A stretch of 64,000 nt of DNA from Breviolum minutum Mf 1.05b.01 (Eukaryota; Sar; Dinophyceae; Suessiales; Symbiodiniaceae): assembly GCA_000507305.1 (NCBI GenBank), contig DF239938.1, forward strand, positions 29,348 to 93,347, read 5' to 3'. Each line of letters begins with the position of its first letter. Within the stretch, counting starts at the first letter, position 1. The notes under the pieces are model-generated. The model made no database searches. It had not been told where the DNA came from and was given only the letters and a program-made list of their open reading frames with translations. Both the position numbers and the translations under genes were made by a program. This document shows positions 11,315 through 22,675 of the stretch, in pieces.

Positions 11315-11412
11315 ACGTTACTTACCCCCCAGAAATTGGCCTCATTAAGGGCTTATTAATCACGGGTGTCCCTTAAAAAGGCCGTATTAAGCTCTATTTC
11401 TGAGGGGGTTGC
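11315..11412. mobile_element. Family VI short inverted-repeat element
   Basis: The left end TACCCCCCAGAAATTGG pairs with the right end CTATTTCTGAGGGGGTT. The internal motif GGTGTCCCTTAA recurs, with the same right end, at 61140-61250. Confidence 0.5.
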
Positions 11413-11609
11413 GACCCTTCATGTGCAAAAACAAATCATCCCAAATATTGCCGGAAATTCTCTCTGAAAATCCGAGGGATTTGTACTCATCATGAGTATA
11501 GATAAGATTAAACACGGAGGCGTCATGAAAATCAGGAAAAAAGAAATGGCTTAACATCTCGAAGCATCATTCCAAGATTCCCATGGATCAAAATCCTTCG
11601 TCAAGACAC

Positions 11610-11706
11610 CAGCGCTGAAAGGGCAGCGGCCACATAGAGGAGTAGCTTTTGCTTCCGCGTGAAACCCAAGTACCCCATCATGAACCTGAGCATCCGAGGA
11701 CGTATA
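11610..11706 (-). CDS. Transmembrane exon, MFS-like gene
   Basis: Between an acceptor (CCATTTTGAG) and a GT donor (GCGCTG|GTGTCTTG), the minus strand encodes IRPRMLRFMMGYLGFTRKQK then LLLYVAAALSAL: a positively charged loop followed by a membrane helix. It lies 400 bp 5' of the 11.1-11.2 kb MFS-like exon on the same strand, so it is probably the preceding exon. Another minus frame is open over part of the interval but is less convincing. Confidence 0.5.
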
Positions 11707-11891
11707 CTCAAAATGGTGGGCCCTCCAATCCGTTCCTACCACACATATACATGAAAATACCTCTTTATATAAACAATGTATATATATATATAGTGCAGCA
11801 TATGTAAATATGTAATAAAAAATAAGGCAATACACGCACGCAAGTGCTGGTTGATTCACACATTTTGGAGATCTCTTCATTTGAGAATACA

Positions 11892-12352
11892 GTCACCGAC
11901 AGAATTATAGAAAATAAAATGTGGGAAAAAAGGACGGGTAAAGCCCGTCCTTTTGCATGTGGGAAAAAAAATAAATAAAAGTGGGCTTTAATGGACGGGT
12001 GCCCGGGTAAAATACTTTCTATAATTAAAGTTCAAAATCATGGGTTTTCCCCAAAAAATGCAGGAAAGAGGAATTATAGAAAGGAAAAAGGAATTATAGA
12101 AAGGTAAAATACTTTCAACTAATTATAGACAGTCCAAAATCATGGGTTTTCCCCAAAAAATGCAGGAAAGAGGAATTATAGAAAGGAAAAAGGAATTATA
12201 GAAAGTTCTTTTTACGCAGTGGGAAATGTTGCAAATATCGGTTTTTTTTTCTCCCCATTTTTTACAGGAATAGTTAATTATAGAAAAACAGGCTGCAGTT
12301 GGAGCCCGTCCTTTTGGATGTGGGATTTTTTTTCTATAATTCTGTCGCTGAC
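11892..12352. mobile_element. Family V TIR element with internal duplication (461 bp)
   Basis: The left terminus GTCACCGACAGAATTATAG and the reverse complement of the right terminus (GTCAGCGACAGAATTATAG) match except at one position. Further in, GGACGGG / CCCGTCC blocks repeat. Two direct copies of a ~70-bp unit (about 12035-12105 and 12134-12204) start CAAAATCATGGGTTTTCCCC. It encodes nothing convincing and looks like a non-autonomous DNA transposon. Confidence 0.7.
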
Positions 12353-13578
12353 CATATGTAAAAGTATTGGACCTCCTCCCCAAGGAAAAAAAAATAGAAT
12401 CTATCATTGTTTCTTCTCATTCTCATTATATAGATATATAGGAAACTTAGGTTTTTTTGGTATCACCAAGATCTTTGGAAAAACAAACGCGCCCATTTTG
12501 ACAGTTTGGTGTACCCCAAACTGTCTCAACTACCGAGTCGCGGGGGCATGATGATAGCATAGCCACTCGCACCGAAGCCCGAAACAATCAAGACCACTGC
12601 AAGACGCATCATAAAGGTCTCGGCCATTGGGGCAGGCTAGGCAGGATGCTATTGTAGTAACCAGGTTGGATACTGTTTATACATATATATATATATATAT
12701 ACAATATGCTATATTGTGTATATATAGATATATATATGCGTGTGTGTGTGTGTGTGTGCACTTTTCTTTGGAGTTGGATACCTGTTTATTATTTTTTCCC
12801 CATTGAAAACCGAAGATTTCAGTCCCCAAACGGTGGAGAACGATCGCAAGGAACACCTTGGAAGTTCGGTTCAATGATCTCCCTCAAATGGGAGATGTGA
12901 AGCTATTCACCACACATGGCCCCACAGCATCCAACCTCTGATTTCTTCATCCATTGGATCCAACAGCAACCCAACATATCCCGGATAGCACAGTAAAAAA
13001 TCGAAACTTTTCGCTGATCACACAACTTTGTCCAAACCATCCACTCCTTCAAAACCCATAGCCGCTCTGACCAACCTTTGCACTAGGTGTTTAAAAAAAA
13101 AAAACGTACTTGAAATTGGTGTGGGTATGGTGCGTCATATTTCCTCCCTTCTAGAACCGTCCAGTCCAACAACATTTAGAACGCTTCACCAACATACACC
13201 ACTGGTACCCAATCTGATACCCTCAGTGCAAATTTTGCCACCATGGTGCATTGCGTGATAGCACCTGGAATGCCTCGCTCATTGATCGAAACCTTGCATC
13301 TGCTATCCAAGGGGACTAGGATGGAATCGATCCCAGCTGTAAAAACGTGGAAAAGGAGAAAACGATATTCTTGCGGTAGATGGTGCCTCCCATGTCGGCT
13401 TGCTATGACCCCCTCTACTGAACTTGGTGAAACACTGCATACCCCGCATTTTCACTTTCCCACGACAGAGGATTGTTATCAAGTTTTGGCCAGAATATTG
13501 AATGCCTCCATCTCCCAGATAACTTCTTTTAAAAAAACAGAACTTCGAGTATCAGCGAATTTGCCAAGATCTGGATGG
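12353..13578. other. No firm gene; TA and TG microsatellites
   Basis: It has (TA)n near 12685-12702 and (TG)n near 12737-12758. Possible coding signal at 13240-13500 is open on both strands, so no exon is called. Confidence 0.4.
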
Positions 13579-13678
13579 AGGTTTCCAAAAATAGGGGTAC
13601 CCCAAAATGGACGGTTTATAGTGGAAAACCCTATTAAAATGGGTGATTTGGGGGGTACCACTATTTTTGGAAACACCC
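13579..13678. mobile_element. Family II MITE-like element
   Basis: The arms GGTTTCCAAAAATAGGGGTA and its complement CCACTATTTTTGGAAACACC flank a conserved core (GGTTTATAGTGGAAAACCCT...). GGATG occurs on both flanks, a possible 5-bp target duplication. The plus-strand open frame running through it is not a gene. Confidence 0.75.
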
Positions 13679-15069
13679 GGATGTTCTTTACTACTGTCCA
13701 ACCAGAACGAGTTGCGGATTCGTCTGTGTTCTCATCTGCGTTCGTTCAGTCAACTCTGGCCCATCCTGAACTTTCCTGAGGTCGTAAAGCCGGAAAAAGC
13801 TCTGGGAGGCTGACCTATAGGGGTATCCAAGATTGAAAGATGTGTGTGTGTGTAAAAAATATACACATTTATATTTATATATGTATATAGGTACCCAAAC
13901 AAAGAGACAAGCAAACAAAACATCAGATTACATTACGTTACATTGAATTACATTACATTATATTGCAGCTCCTGTACATTACGCAATTACATTGCATTGC
14001 TTTAAGATATGTTGAAACGTTGATTTATATACATTGGTGGATGAGTTTGGTTTTTAGTTGTCTTGGATTGGGGGACGACCATCTGCAAGATATATAAATA
14101 TGTATATATATATATATACTATATGTGTGTACTTGTATGAATATAAAGAAAATGAAAAAGCTAATGTATCTAATGAAATGTAAAAAGATAAATAATGATA
14201 CATATGTAACATGTATAGATACATGCACCTTGCATCACAGAAAGAGTGCATATATAAATACATACCAGTAACAAATATATTATGGTTGGCACCTTCGCCT
14301 TTGAGAAATTTTCTGCTTGCTTCTTTGCATCCCAAAAGTATCCAAAAGTACCTCAAAAAGGAGGCGTGCTTACTATTTAACGTATTATTTCAGAAATCCT
14401 TTGCCATTTTTGAAGACAAAATGGCCGGGTTTTTTTTTGTCGGAAACAAATTCTGGGCATCCAGCAACCATTCTGAATTTGCGGCAAAATGTCTATAAAA
14501 CTAACAGCTCGCCCCTAAAAGTGGTAGATTCCCATAGGAATCTCCTTTTCCAGGGGAGGGCAATCATCCTTCCACAACCCTCTTGACCTACTCCCTTCAC
14601 AAAATCAGGCTGCGAAAAGGCGACAAGGATACTTGAAACCCCTTATTCAGCCCTTATTTCAAGGGAAAAGAACCCTCTTTTTTTACGTAGTGAAAAAAAT
14701 CATACTGTAGTCATTTTTAGACTAGATGATTATCACTTGCCCACATGATAGCTACAACAAGGTGTTCATTCCCAAATATCTATAAAGAACTTCCAGCATG
14801 TTCGAGTCCACAATCGCCCCTGAGAAGCTGAAACCAAACATAGCCCAGGAGCATTTGCCTGGTCTCCGGAAAGAAAAGGAAGAGATAGAACACTTTGACC
14901 TCGAAATGGGTCCCGGGTCACGAGGTAAACTTCAAGAAGGTCACTATCAAAATCAGAAAAAAAAACTAACCAAAAGGTCGCATGATTCTTCTGGCCAAAT
15001 GGAATAAATTTCACCAATCTGTATAGATTTCCCTGAAATAAGGGGGATTTCCCTTTCTTAGCAACTTTT
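13679..15069. other. TA-rich DNA and a partial family I copy; no firm gene
   Basis: TA-rich tracts lie at 13860-14270. At 14497-14530 the motif AAACTAACAGCTCGCCCCTA equals the terminus of the family I element at 50423-50514, without a matching right end. A plus-strand peptide frame near 14798-14923 (KEKEEIEHFDLEMGPG) ends at a GT but has no partner, so it is left uncalled. Confidence 0.4.
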
Positions 15070-15235
15070 TGGGGTGAGCTTGTGTGCCGTCGCTACAATC
15101 TGACCAGATTCTTGCCGGAAAATCTTATATCTGTAGATGCACTACCGATTGAACATGAGGTGGTTCCATTGCGAATTTGGCAGGACAGCATCCCGTGGAT
15201 GATATGGGTTGCCATTTTTCTCACTACCAGTACCT
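15070..15235. other. Coding-like segment, strand undecided
   Basis: The plus strand reads YNLTRFLPENLISVDALPIE then HEVVPLRIWQDSIPWMIWVA and a possible GT donor. This is unusually protein-like, but it sits among minus-strand exons, and the minus strand is also open (MATHIIHGMLSCQIRNG). It is either a plus-strand exon, which would break the strand uniformity, or a coincidence. Confidence 0.3.
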
Positions 15236-15499
15236 GACTACATATAAGAAGCCTCACTTAGCGGCCATCGTTGAGTCAAGACTGTCTTCGTGGCTTTGTT
15301 TCTGGTGCTTCGATATTCAGGTACGCCTCTCTTCACATGATGATTTTGTGAACCGCTGAACCATGATGCGACCCGAAACACCAGGTTTCAAAACAAATAA
15401 GGAGCTTTTGTGAAGTCAGTTCCACAGGTTCTTCATGATTTTCTACTTTATCTTGGCCAACCAACTGTTTCAAGGAGAATCCAGGGATAATCTGCGGAC

Positions 15500-15642
15500 C
15501 TGTTGGTGACGCCAAGTGACCACAGCTACAACCACTGACACTGTCAAGGCCACGGACCGTGGCAGCAAAAAACCAAAAGGCATCACCTTAGCCGAGGGAA
15601 GCCACCTCCGATTTCGGACGATTCGAATCGGAACCTTCTCGT
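15500..15642 (-). CDS. Membrane-helix exon, possibly MFS-like gene
   Basis: A 143-bp exon with an acceptor (TGATGCCTAG) and a GT donor (CAACAG|GTCCGC), 47 codons. It encodes basic EKVPIRIVRNRRWLPSAKV followed by FLLPRSVALTVSVVVAVVTW. A charged cytosolic loop entering a transmembrane helix fits a transporter. It lies between the MFS exons at 18.4 and 11.7 kb. Just upstream, another minus frame reads MLRQASESLLDPKALSLEE and may be part of a neighbouring exon. Confidence 0.45.
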
Positions 15643-16046
15643 CTAGGCATCAAGGTTCCTCCAAGGAAAGAGCCTTTGGATCTAGAAGGCTTTCGGAAGC
15701 TTGTCGTAGCATGTCATTAACAAAAAGCTCTCCACTATGTCGTTGGGGATGTATTTCGTGAAATTTTAACCTCCACTGACCGAAAAAAACATGTGGAGAT
15801 GGGTATTTTGAAAAGAAATTTGCAAGCTGGAGTTTACCTTTCATTCTGTGCTTTCCAACCGTTGCCCGGGAGATTTCACGAACCACACACCAGTGGGATT
15901 TTCTGTCGGATGATCGGCATGCACGGCATGAAACCGGTCACCTGGGATCTGCCAAGATGCAAGGCCGCCCAAGAGCATTGAAACAGCCATGAATGTGCCA
16001 AAAGCAGCCGCTCTCTCCTGGACGTATATGATAGATAATCAGGATC

Positions 16047-16085
16047 ATGAGGATGAGGATGAGGATGAGGATGAGGATGATGATG

Positions 16086-16149
<64 letters not shown>

Positions 16150-16400
16150 NNNNNNNNNNNNNNNNNNNNNNNNNNNNNNNNNNNNNNNNNNNNNNNNNNN
16201 NNNNNNNNNNNNNNNNNNNNNNNNNNNNNNNNNNNNNNNNNNNNNNNNNNNNNNNNNNNNNNNNNNNNNNNNNNNNNNNNNNNNNNTGATGATGATGATG
16301 ATGAGGAGGAGGAGGAGGAGGATGGTGATGGTGATGGTGATGGTGGTGATAGTGATGATGGTGCTGAGGAGGATGATGGTGATGATGGTGATGATGACGA

Positions 16401-16463
<63 letters not shown>

Positions 16464-16503
16464 GGTGGTGGTGGTGGTGGTGGTGGTGGTGGTGGTGGTG
16501 GTG
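16047..16503. repeat. (GAT)n / (GGT)n / (GAG)n microsatellite
   Basis: A long compound trinucleotide tract, mostly GAT, then GAG and GGT, interrupted by the run of Ns. All open frames through it are low-complexity artefacts. Confidence 0.97.
16150..16286. other. Assembly gap (137 N)
   Basis: Unknown bases inside the GAT microsatellite. The true length of the tract is not known from this sequence. Confidence 1.
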
Positions 16504-17220
16504 ATAATGACAAATGACACTGACAATGATAAGGATAATGATACTGAAAGCACCATCATTACTATGATAATGATTCATGATCATCATGATCATGAGGTCG
16601 AGGACAAGGAGGAGGCAATGCGAATGCTTGCTTAATGTTTTCCATTAACGGTCCTTATCACCGCCATTGCCTTGTTCCCACACCATTGGGGCCTTTTTGT
16701 CCCTCTGCTCCGTCCTCTGGATCTTCAATGAGATCGCTCATGATCGCCAAATACACCTAAGGTCCCGTCCAGCTGATGCAACTACGGGCCCACGGTACGT
16801 CCATTCAAACGGTGGGTGCCATAGGTGAGCAATGGTGGCAAAAGGCAACAAAAAAGTGGCAAAGTTTCACAGGATCACAGGCACTAAAATACAGGTTCAA
16901 TGGGTCCCCGTCTTTCACATTTTGAACGCCTGGAAGTTCACAAACGACCGACTTTTGGAGCCGGGCTGAAGGGATTGCAAAGTGGCTAAGTCTCAAGTCA
17001 TCCAACACCCCGCAAACGTTGAGATGACTGGATTTATATTTCAAGCATGTTTGAATGAATCTCGTCGCATTTGGTTGCATCCTGAAAATCCCCACCAGTC
17101 CGACTCTCATCTCCAATGAATCAACCAATATGACATTCCATTGGCATTCCACAACGTCACAAACAACTTCATGGGGATAACTATGGTAATCTCTCCATGT
17201 CTCTTTCAGGCCAAGTTCGC

Positions 17221-17326
17221 CTAATTTCGGGCACCCCTTTCCGTCCTGATTTCAGCACCCAAACGCCAAGACCAAGATACACCGTTGATATCGAAGGCTT
17301 CCACCTCAACAAAGTGCACGGACGGT
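17221..17326 (-). CDS. Candidate exon, strand uncertain
   Basis: After an acceptor (CATCCCTTTAG) the minus strand reads PSVHFVEVEAFDINGVSWSW then RLGAEIRTERGARN and a stop. The plus strand over the same bases reads PRPRYTVDIEGFHLNKVHGR after a CTCTTTCAG. Both look coding. Minus is preferred only for consistency with the neighbours. Confidence 0.3.
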
Positions 17327-17810
17327 CTAAAGGGATGGGTTTAGAGATGAGTTTTGTGCGGTCAAAAAAGCCAAGATCATTCAACTGGGATTTCTGGACC
17401 ATTTTTTTTTCATGGAACAAATCCTGCAGGACTAGCAAAGTAGTTGCAGGCTGGCTGTTGCGGTAGTTTTTTTCCCTCCTCACGCATAAGGTTTCATATA
17501 AAATCAAGGTGGTGCATGCATTTTGTCGGATCTATTTACAGTAATTATGATACTCCTCCGGAACACTTCAACGGTGAAACGGCTGTGTGGCTGCATAGAT
17601 GTGAAAAAATTCAACAGCCTGAGGCCCAAACCAGTGGTCGGATGGCAATAAAAACCCACAGGGAGAATCCTGCGAGTCTGGGGAAGGCTCAGGTAATGAT
17701 AGAAGGGATGGAAAAGCTATAAACTTCAGCGTTAAACAAACATGTAGATCACGTATAAATCTAAATATGTATATATATATATATATACACATGCTTGCAT
17801 GCATCCATAC

Positions 17811-17945
<135 letters not shown>

Positions 17946-18391
17946 TATATATGCAAATTCATATGTACATGCATAATTCATACATAACATACATGAATCA
18001 CATATATGTACCTATACGCATACATACCTACTACATAACACAACATAACATTGCATTGCACTGCATTACATTGAATTGCATTACATTGCATTACATTATG
18101 TTAGATACATATATAAATACAATATACATATTAATCTGTGTATGGACATGAGCATCCCACCTGTGTAAACATGCCACAATGTGCTGCAGGCCCCACAAAA
18201 ACTAAAGGCATTATCTATGTATCTTCATTCCTACATCTAGATAACTTTGCATCTGAATTATGCCAGCGGCCAATAATAAAACACCAAAAAAATCGATGCA
18301 TCACAACTCACATCTTCATGTCTTGTGAACAAACCCTACATCTTTTAACAGCTTGTTGTGCCCAAAAAAACCCGCAATCCCCAACCCAAAC

Positions 18392-18500
18392 CTGTGGTTA
18401 AGTACAGCAAAACGGCCAAGAGAGGCAAAGTCGTTGCCACTCCAAAGGTGCGAACCAACGGACGACGTCCAACCAAATCACTCACCGAGCCCAAGAACAC
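18392..18500 (-). CDS. MFS transporter exon (TM2-loop-TM3, motif A)
   Basis: The exon starts after a pyrimidine-rich acceptor (CAACCCCAG) and ends at a possible GT donor (CCACAG|GTTTGG). It encodes VFLGSVSDLVGRRPLVRTFG followed by VATTLPLLAVLLYLTTG. The G-S-V-S-D-L-V-G-R-R-P loop between two hydrophobic stretches is the hallmark motif A of the major facilitator superfamily, which is a strong family assignment. MFS proteins are 12-helix secondary transporters; the substrate is unknown. The frame stays open to 18345, so the donor could be further on. The antisense plus frame (Lys/Arg-rich) is treated as a shadow. Confidence 0.65.
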
Positions 18501-18619
18501 CTGGGGTTGGTACAGGGGGGGTGGTAACCTGGTAGTCAGGAAGCGGCCTCCATGAGCATGTTCATTCACCACCCCAAAAAAAAATACATGTTGAAGGTCA
18601 ACTTCTAAAATTTGGTTGG

Positions 18620-19642
18620 TCAACACTTTGTTGGGATGGCTTTTTTAGAGGGAAAGAAGTTGATCCGATGGAAAACTTGTTCCGTCCAAGTTGTATCACT
18701 GGAAAACAATCAACAGAATTTCACAGATTCGCCGAGTTTCAAGGGGAAAAGCAAACACAACGACATACAAAAATTCACAAAAAAAAAAACATGAGAATTG
18801 CCAAAGGAACTTGAGAAATTTTGACAGTTGTGAATTTGTAGAAATCAATGCTTCTTAGAACTTTTTTTCGGTGTTTCACCCAAGATTCCACTGCTTGTAA
18901 TTTTTTGTTGCTCCAGTGACCGGTGTTGTGTTGTCCTAATTTGTTCCCCCACAAAACCAACCAGGAAGGATTGATCCGAAACCTTCCTGCAGCTGGAGGC
19001 CTCCCTGTTTCGCAGCGTGGTTTCCCGGACCCATCTCCGAAAAAAAAAATCCCAACTTGGCAAACCCAGCGGTCCTTTCCTTTCCCAACCGAGATTCTGC
19101 CAATAACATGGCCAAAAGGTTGGCCTCAGCTGTTCAGCTACGGCTTTCGCGATGAAATTTGAGGATCAACCCATTGGGTACAACTACCACGTACCCAGGG
19201 ATATATGTTGAGATCTACCCTTCCCCCCGGGCCCAGGATGCCAATTCGTGGTGGCAAATGAAGGTCTTTTTTTAGTATTTTATAGGAATCCCAGAGCCTT
19301 AGAAATATATAAAGGCATCCTGGGTTGGGGGGGGGGGGGTAGATCCGATGGATAGTGGACAGTGTTCTTTTTTTGCCGCGATCTCGAGCCCGTCTCGAAA
19401 TGGCCCAAGAGGCCGAGGCCATGAAAACCCCTTTTTGTTAAACACTTGACCGGCTCTTTTTGAGCAGGGAAATTGACTGGTCACTTGGGCGAGCTCTGTT
19501 CGAGCAGCCATTTTTGGATTGACTTGACAATTTTGCCAGGCCTCCACAAAGACGAAGAGAAAAGGGAGTAAGTAAAAGCAAAAAAAGGTGCTCGTTACTC
19601 AGGCAGCCTAACGTCACTTTGTGCCCAAAGCTGTTCAAGGGC
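18620..19642. other. Upstream of the MFS exon; no firm exon
   Basis: On the minus strand near 18960-19110 one frame reads MLLAESRLGKERTAGFAKLG and could be part of a first exon, without clear splice support. A G-run lies at 19327-19339. Otherwise unassigned. Confidence 0.35.
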
Positions 19643-20308
19643 TCAATCTCCTTGCTCAACTGGAACATGAAGCAGGGACTCAAAGTCTGAGTTGCATAAA
19701 GGACACCGCAAGTGTTGTGCTATCAACCATCTCCTCACACAGGCTTTGTGAAAGCTATGTCCACATGGCAATTTCGCTTCACTTCCGTCAGCCGCTATCT
19801 CCTCAAGGCAAATCGAACATGTTGTGCAAGGCTGACCCTCTCCAGTTCGCGTCTCAAGCAGAATTTCAACAAATTTTGATCTGCGTTGCAACCCCAAAGA
19901 GGATCTCAACACGTGCCGATGCTGATTGGACAGCTTGCTGGAAATGACCATATCAACTGAGCTGCTATTGCGGAACTGCTCCAGCATGCCTTGAGCATCG
20001 GAGATGCCGTTCACTGTCACTACTAGATGTCCAACTTCCAAGTTGTTTCCGTTGGAAGCGTTTGCATTCCAAGTGGCAGCAGGGCTACCATCTATCACAT
20101 CCACAATGACCAATCCCTTCACATCAGGATGTCCACCTAAGGCTAAACCAAAGCATCCAGGGCCGCCAGCGGTACATACAAGTCTCACATGCTTTTCGGT
20201 CCCTCGATTTGGCCACAGCTTCATGGTCCATGTGCCTAACCACCTGCGAAGCATTGGCTTAGCTTCGTCAAAACGGCAGCATAAAAAACGAGGCAATGCC
20301 TTGAGCAT
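19643..20308 (-). CDS. PDZ-domain RING-H2 finger protein, probable E3 ubiquitin ligase
   Basis: A complete intronless frame of 221 residues with an ATG start and a stop. Residues about 41-124 form a PDZ-like fold: carboxylate-binding-loop-like GCFGLALGG, DVIDGSPAA, then LEVGHLVVTVNGI and a final VDMVIS strand. Residues 164-205 are a C3H2C3 RING-H2 finger: C164, C167, C182, H184, H187, C190, C202 and C205, with RRW between the second and third metal pairs. RING-H2 domains recruit E2 enzymes for ubiquitin transfer (family knowledge). The PDZ part would select C-terminal peptide substrates (inference). There is no transmembrane segment. The single-exon structure contrasts with the fragmented neighbours and suggests a retrocopied or naturally compact gene. 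Confidence 0.85.
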   Translation of the reverse strand: MLKALPRFLCCRFDEAKPMLRRWLGTWTMKLWPNRGTEKHVRLVCTAGGPGCFGLALGGHPDVKGLVIVDVIDGSPAATWNANASNGNNLEVGHLVVTVNGISDAQGMLEQFRNSSSVDMVISSKLSNQHRHVLRSSLGLQRRSKFVEILLETRTGEGQPCTTCSICLEEIAADGSEAKLPCGHSFHKACVRRWLIAQHLRCPLCNSDFESLLHVPVEQGD

Positions 20309-21300
20309 CCATAAATCTACAGGAACACATCCACTGGCCTGGATTCAGTGTTTTTTTCTGTGAATCTATGACCATCTACTTAGTTAGTAAGATGTAGCCA
20401 CACACACATGGATTCTCCAAATTGTTGACCTCGCTTTTCGTCTTCCATGCCCCATCTGCCCAAACTTCCGCCACATGTCGTCAAGTTGACCTCGCCCACC
20501 CCCAAAATGAATGATCCTTCCCCTCAGGGCCGGACGGCAGCATGCGACCAACCAAAGATCTCCGCACTCAACGCCGCCCCGCGACGGCACGGCTCACTGC
20601 TTGGGTCCGCCTCATCAAAACGACCCAGAGTGAGGGGCGAGTGAGAAGTGATAGCAACATGACTATGACAGTGGTTCAAACATAAACCTCTGGCAGTGAA
20701 TATTCAACTCGTTTCTTTTTTCATGCCAAAAAACAAACAACGAACAACTCATGGGCCTCACAATCGCCACCACCATATCCTTCTGCAAAGAACCTCGGGG
20801 TCGACCCTTCATGGCCACGGATTTTGTGGTCAAATCCTAAGGATTTCGTATTAACTGCCTTCAACTCGCGGCTAAGGAAAACATGGGGAAAAAGTATAAC
20901 TTAATAATTGAATTCTGGATATTGTGGCCATTTAGGGATGGATCTTCCAGTAAGGTACATGCACCCCTCCAGGATTGCCCCACATCAAGAAACCTGCCAA
21001 AAGAAACTCATCTTCATCTCTGTGTTAGGACGCATCATCATGTTCCAAATACTTGCAGCTCAATCTTGTTAAAAGGTTCGTTATTGAAAATCTGGGGATA
21101 GATCTTGGGGGGCCCACGTTGGCTCATGATTAGCTACCCGGCTGCCCCTCAGTTCCATCCTTTCCACTTTTACGTACGTGAGTTTTAGGCTTCCCATAGG
21201 CCTTCCCCAAGCAGTGAAGCCGAAAAAAATGCCATGAAACTGCTGTCAAGTCAGCTGCCAAGGTACGTATTTTCAATGTATGGAATGTCCGGTTGGATCC
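20309..21300. other. Upstream region of the RING gene
   Basis: A GC-rich block at 20440-20640 is open on the minus strand (RFDEADPSSEPCRRGAALSA) and may be 5' UTR or a separate exon. The short RFDEA motif also occurs near the N-terminus of the RING protein. The rest is unassigned. Confidence 0.35.
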
Positions 21301-21432
21301 TGCGAACGGCGAACGGTTGGCTCCAAGCTGCGAACTTGCCCCGCGAAAAAGGAAGCAAGCGGGGCCAACGTTACTCTGACATGCTTCAGTTGCAAATGGG
21401 TTCCTCCCAAGATGAGGACGTCTTTTTGTTGC
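21301..21432 (-). CDS. Candidate exon, unrecognised gene
   Basis: The minus strand encodes DVLILGGTHLQLKHVRVTLA then PLASFFAGQVRSLEPTVRR, in a locally GC-rich interval. The last codons run into CGCAG|GATCC. The antisense strand carries a 118-codon frame, so the strand is not certain. No domain is recognised. Confidence 0.33.
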
Positions 21433-22440
21433 TAACCACAACTTCTCCAAATGTCAATTTTCCCAGTGAATCCATGATTTTGGAAAAAGGATCCCATCTT
21501 TTAAGGAGACCTGTAGACCTGCGGAGCTTTCATCCTAAGGTGCCCCACAAATTCGAGCAAAGGGCGAGACCAATTAGCACCAGCAAATGACGCATGCGAC
21601 ACCTGACAAGATGACGGTGCTCACGTAAGGTGCCCAAAGAACAAACCAAACTGTGAATTGATTTTGGGAATATGTTTTTTGCCGCAGGTGACTTGTCTAC
21701 TTTCACTACACATATGTAATCTGCAATTGAACTTGATATTGCACTTATAGGTTATTATCATTTTGCATTTGAAATGTAATTTGCACATACAATAAATGCT
21801 GCAGTACTTCAATCTATACAAATTGCAATCGAATTTCAAACTCGGGCTGTTTCAGTCCCTCGGCCCCTCAGCTTCCGACACGTGCGATCCCATTGCTTGA
21901 ATTTTGCCCAGATCTGTGCTGGCATTTTCCTGTATCGCTTGTATCGCTTGGCAGGTCGGGGCATGTCACACCACCAACCCTGGTGGAAAATTCCGGCAGC
22001 TTGTCTAAAACACAAATCCCCCAGAAATCCCCCTCAAAAAATCTGCTCCACAAATCTTTGTAACATGGACTATTTACGGACCACATGCATCATCATCTTG
22101 GTGTGATGGAAGGCTACCGCGAAGATGATAGGTAGCACGTGGTGATGGAAGTAACTGAATTTGCCGCCTTGGGAACAGCAACGCAAATTGATATCTGTTA
22201 TCTCTGGAATCGGAAAAGAAGATCCTGGGGTTCCCATGATTGCGATAAAAACACTAAAACGCACCTCCTGTACTGGAATTCCTTCTGTCATCAAACAGCA
22301 CTGTTCGTTCACCTGCAGGTTTCCTGAGGGAAGTACCCACCTGTTGCTATGATTATCATAAGATTCAACAAGCTAAAGGCCTGCAAATGAAAGCAGTCCC
22401 TTAAGGCTTCAGTTGGCATGCACGTTCACCTTAAGCAATG
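21433..22440. other. No gene seen
   Basis: AT-rich, with short ORFs only. It ends at the LTR-element target site. Confidence 0.5.
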
Positions 22441-22445
22441 CAAAG

Positions 22446-22667
22446 TGTCAAGGGATATGACACCGATATATCTGCCTATAATGGTCAGTATCGTAGAATG
22501 AATACAATGCGATAGACGTCAAGCAGCTCACACTTCGCTCTTTTTGGACCTAACCTCGCTACGTAAGAAAGGTCGGTGCCTTGAGCCAAAGAGGAAAGAC
22601 AGGACGTCATATATGTGCATATTATGCACATATGTATGGTTCATGTATGACACCAGTTCTGTTAACA
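22446..22667 (-). repeat. 3' LTR of the retrotransposon
   Basis: 222 bp, identical by eye to 25025-25246. Internal palindromic ATATGTGCATATTATGCACA lies near the outer U3 side in element sense. Confidence 0.92.
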
Positions 22668-22675
22668 CCCCCCAC
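22668..22675 (-). other. Polypurine tract
   Basis: In element sense GTGGGGGG directly precedes TGTTAACA of the 3' LTR, the expected position for plus-strand DNA priming. Confidence 0.7.

Noticed and set aside
13243..13779. 178-codon plus-strand frame
   Set aside because: About a fifth of it is a family II element, and the rest is open on both strands, so a single protein is unlikely.
14790..14830. Possible tRNA T-arm-like GTTCGAGTCC
   Set aside because: No matching acceptor stem, D-arm or anticodon stem could be folded around it.
15876..16635. Several frames over 130 codons of His, Ser, Asp, Met repeats
   Set aside because: Microsatellite translation running through a block of Ns.
18353..18555. 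Basic Lys/Arg-rich plus-strand frame resembling a nucleic-acid-binding tail
   Set aside because: It is the antisense of the MFS motif A exon, which has a recognisable family signature and an acceptor.
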